A DNA stretch of 64,000 nt from Branchipolynoe longqiensis (GCA_030323885.1 CM059199.1:35162590-35226589); one strand, 5' to 3'. Counted from the stretch's first letter, positions 23,091 through 38,700 are shown. The notes: a model not told the origin generated them from the sequence alone. Program-made: numbers and translations.

Positions 23091-24714
23091 TAAACAATTA
23101 CACTACAGATCACGTGCTCTTCTAATGTATAAATAGACTACTGGGCAGTTTCTAGGAACCTGAGCATCTACAGAGCACTCCCACCCTTATATAGTGTCGA
23201 TTCTATTTAAATTACAACTTTCACCACCTCACACAGCCGGCAAATTACGCACGCACTATTTGATCAGCGTAAATATTAATAACGTTCAGTTTCAAAAATG
23301 TTCATTGAAGTTCTTATTGCCCTTTCACACGTCACTGCAGCATACCAACAAAAATGCCAAACAAAATAATTGTTATTAAAAAAAAAGTTGACAATCTGTG
23401 GCATCTCGGGTACAGTTCTATACGTTGTCATATTGATTCAGCAACCATTATATATGAAGAGTTCAGGCGCAAAACCACGTAAACGCTAATCCAAAAATGT
23501 ACTTTAAATAAAAGATGTTTACCTGAAAATAATTTTAATTATCACAAAATACACTTTTCATATGATCACATGCTTATGGAGCAATGAACACAAAAGAAGA
23601 AAAAAACCCACAAAAAAACTCTTTGAAGGTTTGATTCAAATGTTTATCCATTTTTGGATCGGCGTTTACATGGTTTTGCGTCTGAACTCTTATTACACGC
23701 GATAAACTTAAATTAGGTTTATCACTTTCCATATACATATATATATGTATGGTTTAAAATTTATATATATATATTTTGTAAACCACACACAAAGATAACA
23801 AAAACAACGACCTCATACTCACTGCCGGTGTAAAATAAAATATAATCTCTCCCTATTGATATTGGCGCAAAACCGAAGAAACAGTTGGAGACATGAACAT
23901 TCCTGTCCATTTATGGGGGTCTTGATATTGGCGCAAAACCGAAGAAACAGATGGAGACATGAGCATTCCTGTCCATTTATGGGGGGTCTTGCCATTTGGA
24001 TGATTCACAGTGGTTAACCTTCAGTTTAGTTTAAACAAAAATTATATTTGTTATTTACAAAATAATACCAACAACAGAAAGCCGTGGATCAAGTGGGAAT
24101 GGTTCAGCACATATGGAGTACTTGAGGGTTATTACCACAAAAGATCTGTTAGGTGTAGTGCCACTGTTGGACCCCCCCCCCCCCCCCCCCAAACCACCCC
24201 CCCCCCCCCCCCCCCAAAAAAACCACAAAACAACCCCAGCATCATATAGACAAATACAAAAGTCTCCGTTTAGTTAAGATAGCACTATGCTTTTGTGTAT
24301 CTCCGCACCACCTGATTATAGGAGTTGGGAGTTTTACGTCCTGGCAACATCTACGGTCATATCAGTCCACCTGATTACATATTTATATATATATTTATAT
24401 ATATGACCAGACAGGGTGGCCAAACAAGTTGAGGTTGAGCATTTTCTTCCCTTGTGGCAGGGGGTGATTTAAAATCTAAGTTAAATATTGATACTTGTCA
24501 CCACCCAACCTAACACTTTGCATTACTAGGAATTTGCAAGACCAATTGTAATGTTTTACACCACCTCTACTTTCAGGAGCTAGCCTTCCATTCCAAACAT
24601 TCCACCACTTTTATCTTAAAGTTGCTATGCTCAGTTTTGGAACCAAAGCTAACATCCCATTTCTCACAAACACAGAGATGCATTTTAAGTAAATGTCAGT
24701 TCGATTACAGAAAT
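23091..24714. other. Spacer with a 70-bp tandem duplication and C runs
   Basis: GATATTGGCGCAAAACCGAA starts two adjacent 68-70 bp units at about 23858-23992. C runs fill 24172-24215. A SINE-A 3' fragment (minus) lies at 24325-24375. (TATA)n near 23735-23775 and 24380-24400. No recognised gene. Confidence 0.5.
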
Positions 24715-25025
24715 ATGATGTTTGTATTTTATATCCTAGCAATACCTAAGACCATATCAGAATGGTACCGACATGTGACAGTGCACACTCATGAGTCATG
24801 CCAACTTTTATAGTGCTGCCTCACTGGGAGACCAGGATGTCAGTACCATGACCCAATATCCCACTGAGTCACATTATCCTGATACTGAGAAAACCAGTCC
24901 TTATCCTCTTTTAGTAATGCAGAGCGCCAGGCTTGGTAGTGACAAGTATAAATTCTGTAAGTCATTTGCTTGACTCGGTTGAGATGGGAAGCCATCGTTC
25001 TTAGTCTTACTGACTCGCCCATCAT
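24715..25025 (-). mobile_element. SINE-A, diverged
   Basis: Tail-first order from TATATCCTAGCAATACCTAA to a head with TTACTGACTCGCCCATCATG; B box poorly preserved. Confidence 0.7.
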
Positions 25026-25311
25026 GTCTAGTTTGAACTATGACACAATCCCCAGTGGAACAAGTTGAAGACGCTGGAGTCTAGACCATCATTATCGATT
25101 GCCTTCTGAATATCACAGAGACATTTCAAAATTGTTAACTTACCGCTTACAAACACCACACTCTATCTAATAGAACTGAACGTGCTCATGTCTCCCGAGT
25201 TCACCCATAGCGGGGTTCACTCTACTCAGGTTGCCAATTGGACACACCACCTCGTGTTGCGTATTCCGATGCTGTCAAATTTCTACCATCTTTGTTTTGG
25301 TATATAGTTGA

Positions 25312-26310
25312 TTTAAACCTCCAATGAAACATCAAATTTTCAAAACCAAAACAATTATCTCGAATTGATTCTACATATCGAGCTTAGAAACTGACGCACT
25401 TACTAAGCATTTGTTGCTATATAGAAAGTAATCCTGAGGCAATATTTTTGTTTTTTTTTTTTGGTGACAAGTTTTTTATTCTGCCCATAACGTATAAGGT
25501 CCCGTGAGGGTGCTTGTTTTCAACGCTGGACAGCTGTGGTACTAGATTGGTCTGGTCCCGCACTCAGGAGTCTTTACCTGATCTTTCTCGGGCCAACCTT
25601 TGCGGTTTTGGGTGTTAGTAATTTCTATATTAGTTTTTTTTTAATTTTCAAGTTTTTTCCTAACCTGTATATGATAACTTAGCCTACTATGTACATCTAC
25701 GCAGATGACGTACAGGCCTGTGGGAGAGGATCCCATCCCATTGTGGCTTGTTACAGCATCCTTTCACCCATGCCCTGTCCTTAGATAGTACACCAGTGTG
25801 CCAGAACTCCCCTGAACCCTTCAGGACTGCGACTAGGTGGGATGGCTGTGTTGTATGGTTAGCCATTTCGTATTTCAGGGTGATTCGGATGCATGACCGT
25901 GGCCTGCCTGGTTCTGCTTTGGTTTGTGCCAATACACATACACAGACGGACTGCGCCCTATGGTGATAGTCATTTCGAATTCCTTAGTACTTAGTAGGGC
26001 TAGTTTCCGTATTTGTGATATCTACCATCTTTTCTGGCCGGTCTTTTGCTTTTTGTGCCAGAACACAGCAAGCAGTGACTGCGCCCAAGATCAGGTGAGA
26101 TATTGTTTCTTCAGTGGGTGGTTGTGTATTATGTTTTCTAGTTTAATAGAACCTGTTACTGCAGAATCCTATGGTGTCAGAGTGTTGGCATGTCAAATTA
26201 AAGCTCCTTCAAACTAAAGGAAAATACATTATAACAATCAATTTAATATCTTTATCTCCAGAAAAATTACAGAAACTCAAAACCATTGGCATATATAACT
26301 TCAGAGGCAA
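25312..26310. mobile_element. MITE-1 split by a 0.7-kb insertion
   Basis: Left half 25312-25442 and right half 26138-26310 are recognisable MITE-1. The 25443-26137 insert has no hallmark I recognise; its CTGCCCATAACG phrase also occurs at 36895, so it is probably another dispersed repeat. Confidence 0.65.
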
Positions 26311-26494
26311 AGTGGTACACACATAGAAACGGCATCCCGCGCCCTCTGGCGAGTATTACGCGTACCAGCCTCAAACAGCGGACTATGTGGCGCCACCTAG
26401 CAGGTGATGGGCATACCAATCATACCTGTCAGAGTACAACTTGGGCGCATCTTTCTCGCTTTCCATGAACATTATCTTACGGTGTAAAAATGTG

Positions 26495-26790
26495 TGTTTG
26501 TTGTTTTACGTCCTAGCAGCATCTAAGGTCATATCAGGATGTGTACCGACTTGTGACAGTGCACACTCATGGCGACTTTATAGTACTGCCCCACTGGAAG
26601 AACAGGCTGCCAGCACCATGACCTGATATCCCACTCAGTCACATTATCCTGACACTGAGCCAAACCAGTCCTTGCCCTATCCTAATAATGCTGAGCGCCA
26701 GGCTAGGAAGCAACAAGTATAAATTTTGAAGTCATTGGTTTGACTCGACCAGGGTTCGAACCCACGACCGGTGTAAGAAGGAATCCTGGC
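26495..26790 (-). mobile_element. SINE-A
   Basis: GTTTTACGTCCTAGCAGCAT to the B box GGGTTCGAACCCACGACC; the A-box end is truncated near 26775. Confidence 0.8.
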
Positions 26791-26999
26791 TATATATGTC
26801 TAGGTATCCTCTCCCTCCTGACATGTCATATGCACCAAGCCTGAACAGACGCCTACATGGTGGCTCCCCCTGGGTGCTAATCAACGTTACAGCTACCACC
26901 AGGAGGTCGGTCCCCGTAAATTCCAACCACCGAACTACCAGACAACCAAAGTAAGTATTGAATCACATAAGCAGCCTGTCGTTCTATTTTTGTTTCTTC

Positions 27000-27522
27000 C
27001 TTGAACGAATGGCGGGAAAGGGATGGGGGTCATTCAAACAGTTCATAGCTTTCAATTATCCGTCATGTCAGTTATCTTGTTATTCATTATCATATTCCAC
27101 TTAGGTTGGTTTGGGGTGATATTGACATAAACATTGAACAGCCCCTTAAATATTGTCTAAACCCCACACCCCAACTAAATATAAGTATGTAAATTCTATT
27201 GAGAACAGTTTATGGTGATTGACCAAACATGTTGATTACACTCAAAAATTTAATTCCTCATTAGAAATTACAATATATATTATTTGGTTGCTGAACCCTG
27301 ATAGAGAAATGTTAACGACAATGTAAATCTAAACCAGACTGCTTATAAATATACATCCACGGCTAATTTCTGATGGGTGTAGTTACCAGTCGTATTATTG
27401 GGAGTCAGATTCAGGAGTGGGCCTCAAAATAATAGAAATTGCCACATTTAATTATCAGTGCTTAAGAAAAGAAATGAATGATATTTGATTTATACACACA
27501 AAAATGGGATATAGCGAAGAAC
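27000..27522. other. Spacer, nothing recognised
   Basis: AT-rich single-copy-looking sequence. Confidence 0.4.
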
Positions 27523-27878
27523 TTAAAGGTGCATAGTCAGATTGTTTAGAATTTCTGCAATATTTAAACAAGTAAATATATTCGGCTAATACTCATATTT
27601 ATTTACCTTGCTTCAGGCAAACTCCGGAAATATTTGAAGGGAAACCATGCAAAATTAATTTAAGCATGCACGTCGCAATGTTGAACACCATATATTTCAA
27701 CAGTATTATGGTCTATTGTTTGTTTGTTGTTGTTTTACGTCCTAGCAACATCTAAGGTCATATCAGGACTTAGCATTCCCTTCTATTCTTAATAACTGCG
27801 CCAGTATCTAAGTTGGTTATGTAGGATCAAATCTAATGATTTAGAAAACGCTATGCCTCCATCAGACTGCAGCTTCAA
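27523..27878. mobile_element. MITE-1 with nested SINE-A fragment
   Basis: TTAAAGGTGCATAGTCAGAT to CATCAGACTGCAGCTTCAA. 27716-27775 inside it is the 3' end of a minus-strand SINE-A (GTTTTACGTCCTAGCAACAT). Confidence 0.75.
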
Positions 27879-29701
27879 GGAACAATTAATCACACATAGA
27901 AATGGCATCCTGCGCCCCCTGGCGAGTAGAGAAATATCTTTACCCGATGTGGTAAGCATACCAGGCATATACTTATCTATATTCACAACCAATGCCATCC
28001 ATGTTTATAGAGCAAAGAAGGAACACAAAGAAATACAGCTTTACCCGAATTATGCACATGCCGAGGAACCAATAGGAAATAATATTTTGTTTGGCAGATT
28101 AACACACGTTGCACACATTAGATCTCTACGCACTAACACTTTTTCGCCCTTCAGAACATCATTATATTACATATATGTCAATACATGTACAACAACAATT
28201 CAATATATTAAATTATAAGAAGCCGAAAGATATGAGTACGTACAAGAAACACCTTTCAATCTTAAATTCAATCCACATGAGACTTTGTTGCTTTTCCCAT
28301 ATACTTTATCTTCTACCCCCTTTGATATAATACAACATGCAGGTGATGCTTACCAACTATAATACAGGAATATAAATTACTGCTAGAAGAGGCCTGTTTC
28401 TAGGCACACCTTACCTCGGTGGGTAAGCAAGCAGACGACATTGCTGAGCACTTCCGGTCACCGGAATTCCCTAATTAAATATACGTTTCAATCAGGTTCC
28501 TATCAAATAATAATGATCCTTTAACTATTAGCCATGCGTCGAACATGTATTTATTGAGAGTACGGTTAGAAAATAAACATCGAATAGCATGCCCCTTATT
28601 ATTGATTACTAGTAGTACCGGTGCGTCTCGTGTGGGGGAGCCACCCCGCCTATAGAACCGCAGCCGTGGTTCTGGTACGACCTGGACATTGTGTACAACT
28701 GTATCGACGCACGAAGGAATCATATCTTCCAGTAATCCGGAAAGTAAGGAATCAGGAGCATGCGCACGCCCCAAATAGGAAAGGGCAACCAAACGATGGT
28801 AGAAAACTACAATATGAAATCAGCAGAGGAATCCATAAATCCAGGATCTATAGTACAGTCCCTACACCAAACTGGTTTAAGACAAGCCACTTGTATTTAG
28901 AGCTTGGTCTAAATACAAATGTCTTCTGCTACAAGCAAGAAATCCTGATTTAGAATTAAAAGTGTGGGGGACGAGTTTCTCCGTAATGGACAGTCTTTAA
29001 ATATTGAAGCTCTTCACAATCCGAACAATGTTTGGAAGGGTTTGGGTTTAAGGGCTAACATCAAATGTACAAATTGCTTTTTACGATATATACCTTGAGT
29101 AAATTGGGGGAAATTTTATAACAATGTTTGTAATGCTAGGATCAGGAAGGGGGATAGGAGCAAGTTTAATTCTAACCGAGTTAAAATTGTGAAAACCATG
29201 GCCATTTGATTTATGAACGTCTGTTAGAAACTATATTCTCCAAATCCAAAATTGGTGTTTTGTATCTTTTCTTTGGCATAATTTCCCCAGCTCTGAATTC
29301 TCTGGGAATAACTTTTCCGATGTGTATGCATGTATATATGTATATATGAGGCATGTGATTGGGTGCAGGGGAAAAAATGTGACTTAAATTTTTTTTTATC
29401 GTGGGGACACACATCATCCCACTGATTCATGAGAGGGATGCAAATAGTGTATTTCAGAGGTGTTTCGGCGGCCAGACAAAAAACGGAATTAAAAAAAACA
29501 CCAATGAATTACGGTTTCGGTGGCCAGAAAAAGACCCCGGAATTACGGTTAAAACTGGAAAAATCACATGCCTGATATATATATTACACATTATATGTAT
29601 TACACATTCCCCATGTGCTATTATTACCCCCGTGGCTGTAGAACTAACAGAAATGGCGCCGCATTTGTCTAACTAAGTGTGCTACCCTTCCCTCGGCTCG
29701 C
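27879..29701. other. Region downstream of ATXN7L3, no recognised gene
   Basis: A CACATAGAAATGGCATCCTG / CCCTGGCGAGTA phrase at 27893 repeats one at 26318. 28475-29200 has ORFs of about 105-110 codons on both strands without recognisable domains. No canonical polyadenylation hexamer is seen within 500 bp of the ATXN7L3 stop on the minus strand. Confidence 0.4.
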
Positions 29702-32700
29702 TCAGACAAAATCATACAGGCTATTCGGTGTCCCGGAAGTAGGTTTATTAGACCGCTTCTTCTTACTTTTAGTAGATTTCCGCTTCCGTGAACTGGTACC
29801 TGGCACACGGGAAGAATAGAAAGAAAGAAAAAAAGAAACATTTTTTTATTATTTAATTGTTGGTGTGGTCGATGTGAATACACTTTGAAAACTTTATAGA
29901 CGAAAGAACAAAAGAAACATTTTGTTATTTAATTGTTGGCATGGTTGAGGAACATAATTATATATACCTTGGAAACTTTATCCTAAACATCGAACAGAAC
30001 TTCACGGTAAATTGAGTCACCCTGCTTGTGTTGCACTATTGCATAATGTAGTAAATTAGTAATAATTATATACATTTTCAATGTAAAATACTTTCTGCAG
30101 AATTAATATGCATAGTGTCAAATTACCAAGGAATAACCTCTTACTAAGACTAATTATTTTTGTTAAGTGATTGATTAGGCCTACATTACACATCTGCACT
30201 GGACTGAAAAATACAAGCGAAACTGATAAATAAGGTATATAACTAGAGAAGGAATGGTTGGGATAGGGGAGGTAATTAATTGATTAATGAATTAATTAAA
30301 TAATACTCAGGCATAAATAAATAAGGTATATAACTGGAGAAGGAATGGTTGGGATAGGGGAGGCAATTAATTGATTAATGAATTAATTAAATAATACTCA
30401 GGCATAAATAAATAAGGTATATAACTAGAGAAGGAATGGTTGGGATAGGGGAGGTAATTAATTGATTAATGAATTAATTAAATAATACTCAGGCATAAAC
30501 AAACTTGTGGTAATGGATAAATATGTAACTTACAAGAAACCAACATTTTAACATTGCATCACGAACCCTTCAGGCAATAATCAAAATGTTACCAAATTCT
30601 ATAATACCTTAAAAGTATTCATACATATCCGACATGCACATCGCATAACTCGCTGAATGAAACCAATTGAAATAATTAGGTGTCAACTTGCAAAAGCCGG
30701 AACAACTGATGACTGATTCAATTTGATGGTGCTTTTACGCCTTCTGAGCAGCAAAGGCCATATTCACGGCGAGATGTGTTTGAATGTCATTCTATCGTAT
30801 TGATGATTTATTTATTTGTTTGTTTGGGGTATATGTCCTAGCAACATCTATGGTCATATCAGGACGGGTACCGACTTGTGACAGTGCGCACTCACAGCAA
30901 CTTTCATAGTGCTGCCCCATTGGGAGACCTGGCCATCGGCACCATGACCCAATATCCCACAGTCACATTATCCTGATACTGTGCTAAGCAGTCATAATGA
31001 TGATGATGACGACCCAATTGAGGATGTATGTATCAGGTGTGTAGGAATACAACATATAACTGCTATTTTTGTATGTGAAATGTCAAACTATACCATATGT
31101 AAGTCTTTGAATGTTTGATATTGTTATTTCAGCTGATTTGGGCTAGCTGCATGTATTGTAAATAACTGTATTGTCACATGGCTGGAAGACCAGTGCCACG
31201 GCGCTGACAAAAGACTTTATTCAATGAATAAACTATATTTACCAAAAAAAACAGTGTTCTTGCACCATCTTACATCATTAAATTAGAGTTTTGCTGTTTA
31301 ATTATCACAAAATACTGTGACATTTGTAGACCAAAATAAGCACATTTTCATGATGGGGGGGGGGGGGGGGGGCTGGTTACCTGGAGACCCTCCATTCAGG
31401 CCCCATCCCTCAATGTTTGTATTAAACCCATTAAATTAAATATGTATTATTGGGGGGGGGGGGGGGGAGGGGAGAACAGAGCTCAGGGCAGGGAAGGGTC
31501 GGAGGGGGGTAGGCACCGAGGCTAGGCGTAGTAGGGAGAGTTCGGGGAGGGGGAAGGGGAAGGGGAAGGGAAAGGGAAAGGGAAGGGCTCGGAGCTGAGA
31601 GTAGGGCGGGGGAGGGTAGGGAGAGGGGAGAGGAGGACCCAAGGCGCTGGGGAGGGGGTAGGTCTGACAGCTGGGCGGGGGAGGTGAGGACTTGAGGCGG
31701 GTCTGCACCTGCTACTTACTATTGACAGTGGAGTTTGAGTCTGCAGGCGACGGGTTCGAGTTGGCCTCCCATTGCAGGGTGTCACGTAGCACCTGGGTGT
31801 CGGCATCGTCGTATGTGTCGATGTCCACGATGTCATCGTCAGCCAACGACCTGTCGACAGCGGAGATTCACAAGCATCAGCTGGCGTTAGCTTAATCTTG
31901 GGTCCGTACACATGTGAAGATATGGAATTGAAGGCTATTTCAAGACTTTCCAAGTTTGTTTTTTATAGGAATTCAAGGCTATATTCATTAGGATTTACTC
32001 CGAATGGACATATATATATTAAAAGCATTTGAAAGCATCATTACCCGTGTTGCCCTAGTAGGTAGGACCGAACTGCTCGCCTCTGCGCATCAGTGTGTTG
32101 TGGACATCGGTGAGACCTATGAGATAACGCGAAGCAAGCTCAATAACAAGTAGATTCAAAGCATGCTAGAAAAAGTAGCCACTGTGAGCAGTGGTGTATG
32201 CGTAAGCTGTTTCTAATTCAATAATGACAGAATGAGTTGACCCTAAATAATATTAGCATGATATATTTACATGGGACTTAATTGTAGAGTATATTAACAG
32301 CTTAAAGTTGCATAGTCCGATGAAGCATCAATATTTCAAAACCAAAATTGATTCTACATATTTAGCTTAGATACTGATGCACTTATTACGCATTTGGTGC
32401 CACATAGAAGGGAATACCGGGTCAATTTAATAGAACATGTTACTGCTGAAGCCTATGGTGTCAGAGTTTTGGCAAGCATGCCAAAACTAATTTGACATGT
32501 TTGCACTTCAAATATCTCAAAATTTAGCCATTTAATATAAAGGTTACTTGAAACTAAAGTAAGCTAGATAATAACAATCAATTTAATATATTTATCTTTA
32601 AAAAATGACAGAAATTCCAAACCATCAGACTATGCAACTTTACTGACAATCTCTGTTAGTTCACATATGACTGGGCAGATATCAAACCGGCTAACAAAAA

Positions 32701-35700
32701 CTAACATAGTATCTATAGACAAAGACCCTATAATACTAAGACGGCTCACTCAGCCTGTAATGTGTAATCAAAATGATCAAACCCACCACTTGGTGCGCTG
32801 GCTGTTCTCTGTTAAAGAGTTGCTATATTATATGTATAAATGCATATATGAATGTGAAAGATGTGTGATGATGGCGATGATGATGATGATGATGCGTATT
32901 TGTTCATAACAATTTCATATTGATGTGTATTCATACTTACCTATCTCATGTATAATATAATTGTATGTGTTTACATGTGAAACACCAACCAGCAGCTGGG
33001 CTCATCAAACCCACCACAAGGTGGCACTGCGAAATTTACATTACCATGGGAGAGAGAGGGAGTGAGCCATCTTAGTATCATAGGGTCTTTGCTATAGATT
33101 AAAACACTAATTGCATGGGTACAACAAGGTATTACAAATGTTAACTATGTACACAAATATAATTAAAAGAATTGGAAAAGAATTATGACCACTACTGCAC
33201 AGCAGCCAAAACTTAACCGTTGTGAGCAGAATAAACAAATGATCACTTAACAAAACAAAAACAATACACAAGTGCACGGCTGACTGAAGGTACCGGCAAC
33301 TCAGGCAGTCGCCTGGGGCACCAAATAGAATTTCTAGAATTTTATATTTTTTGCTGCCTATTTGACTTACCGTGTGCACATCTTTTTAGTATGCTCCGAG
33401 ATGACACCGCATGTCTGAAAGGTTCAACCAAACTTAGCCATTATCCACACATTGTTTACACCATATATATGTGTATGTATAAATGTTTACCTTCATGCAA
33501 ATATTATATAAGCGGTGAAGGTGAATCTATTGTGTGCTGATTCTGGAAGGTTCTATGGTACAGCTAGAGCGGCTTGGAGCCCTGTTGCTTGTTGGGGCAG
33601 GTAAGCAAGGCAGCTGGTCAGCGCGTTAGACAGAGAAATACATCCACCTATAAAATGCTAAGAATAGCATGTGCTATACAGTTTTTAATCGCAAGTTATT
33701 AATCATGACACAATTAGTTAGTTGCTTAGAGGAAACCATATTAACACGGGCATAGACCCATATATATTCACCACACCAGTTAAAGCGCTATTCAATGGAC
33801 TGAGAAGTAGTTCTCATTGGTGCCACAGGTGGCCTCTCCTGTGATGATGCTAAAATAATAATGCAAAACACAAACTATCTATCTCTTTCTCCGCCCCTTT
33901 CCCTCTCCCTGGTTGTAATATATGGTATTCCATTTGCATGGATAGGCACTACATGGTGAGATAACTTCAGTAGTGAACTCATTTGGTGCAGGCCTAGATT
34001 TGTTTGTTTGTTCGTTGTTGTTTTACATCCTAACAACATCTAAGGTCATATCAGGATGGGTACTGACTTGTGACAGTGCGCACTCGTGGCAACTTTATAG
34101 TGCTGCCCCACTGGGAAACCAAGCTGACCATGACCTGATATCCCACTCAGTCACATTATCCTGACACTGAGCCAACTAGTTTCTTGCCCTATCCTAATAA
34201 TGCCGAGCGCCAGGGTAGGAAGCAACACGTATCAATTTTTAAGTCATTGGTTTGACTCGACCAGGATTCGAACCCACAAACTCATGGGTTCGGATCTCCC
34301 AATCTCCCAAAACAGGAGACGGACGCTCTACTCATTCGGCCACCCCATCTGGTGCAAGCCTAGAAGAATTAGGAAGAAAATCTACGCACACAAAAACAAG
34401 AATTAGATAGAACCTTTCCCCTACAAAACGAAAAAAAAACCCACACAAAAGCTATCTACGAGGTTCATGACTTATTATTAAATGGAAACCAGTGGTCCAC
34501 AACTGGTTCATCAAAGGCTGTGGTATCTGCTGTCCTGCCCGTGGGAAAGTGCATGTAAAAGACCCCTTGCTCCTTATCGGAAAGAGTAGCATATATGGCA
34601 GCAGTGGATTATGTCAGAATGACCATATACTTGATGTCCAATAGCCGACGATATGAAAATCAATGTGCTCTAGACGTGTCATTAAATAAAACAAGCTTTA
34701 CTTCTTTCTTATTTTTAATGGTATTTAAACGATACTATATACCAAAGAAAGCTACCGCCCTGATATGATCAATATCATCATGATCAATTCCTTAACTGTG
34801 AGGGTCGTTGGGGCACCAGTTGAAATGTTTACCGCCCCAAAAAATATATGAATACAAAATAAAAGGCAGCTATCGCCTCATGTAATCTTTAAACAGTCCA
34901 GATAAGGCTAACAGAAAACTCACCTGAGTTAGAAGTGTCTTTCTTTCATCTGAAATAAAAATATAGTGGGCATAGTTCAGGTTGTGATAAGTTTAGGTTT
35001 TTTTTTTAAATGATTAAATGACTGAACATTCAATATGATGGTGTTCATTGCAATTCCCATCAACCAGAAGAGTGTGATAGACCTGTATCAGACTGACTTC
35101 AGTTCAATATCACTTGGAGGTTTTGGCTATGCCCAAATATATGTTGGAAACATACATTGTAACTTCAGCTTCTACGGGTCACTGGAGATTCCAGAAGAGG
35201 TTGCAAAAGATGGGAAACAGCACGCCTACAGCGGGATTCGAACCCACACCACTGCCAGTCCTGGGCTAGCGTCCTAACCATTATCCCATCTAGATATCCT
35301 GATGCAATGAACCTACTCATGCATGCCGGTTACTCTGGCATTATTAACTTACAGATTAACTTACAGATCCTCTTCTGGCTGATATAGGCCCTATTTGGGC
35401 CTCTAATGCCAACTCCTTATGACAAAAGGAACTATCTTTTTGCTCACACATGGGGGTGGATGGAACACTGAAGTCATATGCAGTGAAACCTCTCTAATCG
35501 ACCACCTCCACAGATCGACCACTCCCCTATATTGATCGTTTTATTTGGGTCCCAAACGACTGCCCATACAATACTAGTGTAATGATAAAAAAAAAAACTC
35601 CCTAAACCTCCCACCTCCATCAATGGACCATTTAAAGTCGGTTCCATGGAGGTCGATTTAGAGAGGTTTTACTGTACATATATTTGTGGGTGTCTTCTAC

Positions 35701-38700
35701 AATGTCTATCCGGCCTTCTCTCAAATGCTTCTCTACCTCGGTACTTCAATCACTTGTATTATTATCACAAACATTATCATCCCAAATTTCAAAACGAGGC
35801 TATCATCCCCAAACAACCCTGAAACAGCACAGCTGGCTTCTGTTGTCATTTCCCGCCTTTTCCTGATCTAGGTGTATTCTGGACATGACACTAGCAAAAT
35901 CAGGGTCACAAATACAGAACATGCTCTTTGAAATTCACTAAAATGTATACTTAACAATGAATCTAATTTGTCTTCTTTTTACAGCTGAAACGCAATAAAC
36001 ATAAATACAAAGTTAACGCCTATGCAGTGTAACGCAACTGCTTGTGAACTGTTAAGTCTATTCATAGACATGGATCTAGCTAAAAAGGCCCTGTCACACT
36101 ACGGCGCATGGCTCAACGTTTTGCCAGTATGTTGGCATTGGTCAAACTTTTCAGCGGTGGGGGATAAAATGGGCATATACACTACGTATGCAGACCGTAT
36201 CTCTGACCTATTGCTAGCACATGAGAGCATTGTGTTCCCCGCAAAACATTCACAAAACGTTCGCATACGCTCACGGAATGCTGACCAACATTACATACGT
36301 TACTCCATCGCTAGAAGTACGGCACATACGTTAAATACGCTGGAGATACAGCAGGCATACGTTTGAAGTACGTAGGAGTATATAATGCATCCGTTGGCAG
36401 TACGCAGACTGTACGTTCCCACCGGTTGAACATATGGCTAACATGCAGCAACGTATACCAACGTATCCCTAACATACTCCGAACGTATCCCGAACGTACA
36501 CGCAACTTACGAGTCACATGTTGGAAATTTTTAGCATGCACAACATTTTTTCGGAGCCTCGATGCACGGCGACATATAACGACGACCCAGAACGTACCCG
36601 ATGTACGCCCAACGTATGATGACATACGCCGATGTGTTGGTCGAAAATCACATACGTCGGCATACGCTAAGGCTATACGTTGTAGTGTGATAGGCCCTTA
36701 ACAAATTTTGGAGTGTTTACCTTTGAATGTAGAAACAACTAAAAATCATTTAATGGATATATGTATGTTGAATCCAACAAAGAATGAAACCACATAGGTC
36801 TGTTAATATTTACTGCAATTGGTTAAATCCAAATACTTTTCCTAGACATAATCTACCATGGCTGGGTTGTTTTTATTCTCTGAATTGATTTACCCTGCCC
36901 ATAACGGATAAATGTCCTCACACTTGTTTTTCATCGCTGGGCAGCACTAATCCAATTTGATTCAAATCTTTTGAATTTTGTTTCAGTAATAATTTTGGTT
37001 ACAATCCACACAATCCATGCAAGCAATAGACAATACCTTTGGCCAGCCTTACTTACCTAAGCTCATCGACTCATATGGCGGGATGGTGGAGCCGGACCCA
37101 TCTGAAGTGTTGCTTCCCACACTGGGGATGTCACCTGGAGATGTGAACAGACCGGAAATGGCAGTAACGAGGCATGATGGGAAAACAAGGCCATAGTGGG
37201 AACATGCGCAGAATCCACGCTTACCGAAACAAGACTGCGCAAACCGTGAGGTCACAAGAGAGTTGTGTTCCACCTTAAAGTTAAACATCCCAAAAGTGAA
37301 GGTCATTATTTTGCATACACGTAACAGTTGAAGTAGGCGGTGGAGTGATTTCAAATGGGGGTCAAGCGCTTCCGGAGATCAGTTCCACTTGAAACCACAC
37401 CACCTACTGACGAGGACTATTATGATGCCGACAAGTATGTACAATCACGGCTTAAAATTGTATCGTACATGTACAGGGCTACTTTCGTATTTGCTACAAA
37501 ACTATATTCTAGTGACTTCATTTGGTACTAGTGCCATTCGGCCGAGCAAAAGGCATACCTGTATCAAGTTAACACATGCGCAATGAAACAGGATGTGGAC
37601 AACATGACTAGGATCAAGTCAAGTAAGAAGTCTATTAATAAACCATATTCAGATACAGAAACCGAAAACTACTTGCCTAGTAGCAGACATATTGTGACAA
37701 GTAGCTAAACTAGCACCAATCAAGGCTACGTTTTACATGATGTCCTAGAACATGGTGCTTAGATTCAGGATTGATCAGGTTTTTTTTGGTTGGGTAATAT
37801 TAGTAGCAATTACTCCAGCCAGTCTTAACGGAAGGATTGTTTCTTTGAGTTTTACATCGTGGCAACATCTAATGTCATATCAGGACGGGCATCGATTTGC
37901 GACTGCACACTCATGGTGACATTATAGTGGTGCCCCACTGGGAGACCAGGATGCCTGCACCATGACCTGATTTCCCACTCAGTTATCCTGATACTGATCT
38001 AACCAGTACTTGCCCTATCCTAGTGATGCAGAGTGCCAGGCTAGGTAGTGAAATTTGGTACGTGATTGGTTTGAGTCGACCGGGATTTGAACTCCCCACC
38101 TGCCGCATCGGAAGCCTGCGCTCTACTGATTCAGCTACCGCATCCTGTCAGTGGTAGGATGTATGGGTAGTTGCCAATTAAGACCGTGGTAACCCACCCA
38201 CCACCACCCACCACCACCCTCCACCAGGTGTCCTAGTTGAGGTCACGTGGTGCTGCCTCCAGTATTGATGTTAATAGCCCTCCCCTGTGTCAACCAATCA
38301 GTACCCTTACTGAGTGGTGCCATGTGGTTTCTGGCCATGTGGCGGCTATTTATAAACACTGAGTGGACAGTTGCTATGGTGACTGACAAGTCAATCGGTA
38401 GCTCTATTGCTTTTGGCTATTTGACCTGAAATTGTGTAGAGCAATGATGTATATGGGTCACTCTCCTGAAAACTGGCCAGAAGTGTCACATGGAGAGTTA
38501 ACATCTAATATTTGAATTTATAAAAATATTTTTGGGTTGCAAATGAAAGCTGGAAATCTCCCCTTTACATCTATGTAAAATATAAATTGATGAGATAAAG
38601 AAATAAAGGTGTAGTCCATGATTAAGCTATGTCTTATGGCAGTATAACATGTGTTGCTCACATATAACACATGTTTAGGACACCACACAATCTGCTTAAT

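Noticed and set aside
28475..28953. Overlapping 105- and 110-codon ORFs as a gene
   Set aside because: No domain, no splice-site support and opposite strands overlap; could be an old repeat.
35035..35277. 80-codon ORF as a gene
   Set aside because: Its end reads through a tRNA-like SINE head (GIRTHT is the antisense B box).
36022..36701. ORFs of 104-114 codons on both strands
   Set aside because: They lie within MITE-6a and reflect its ACGTAT-type words.
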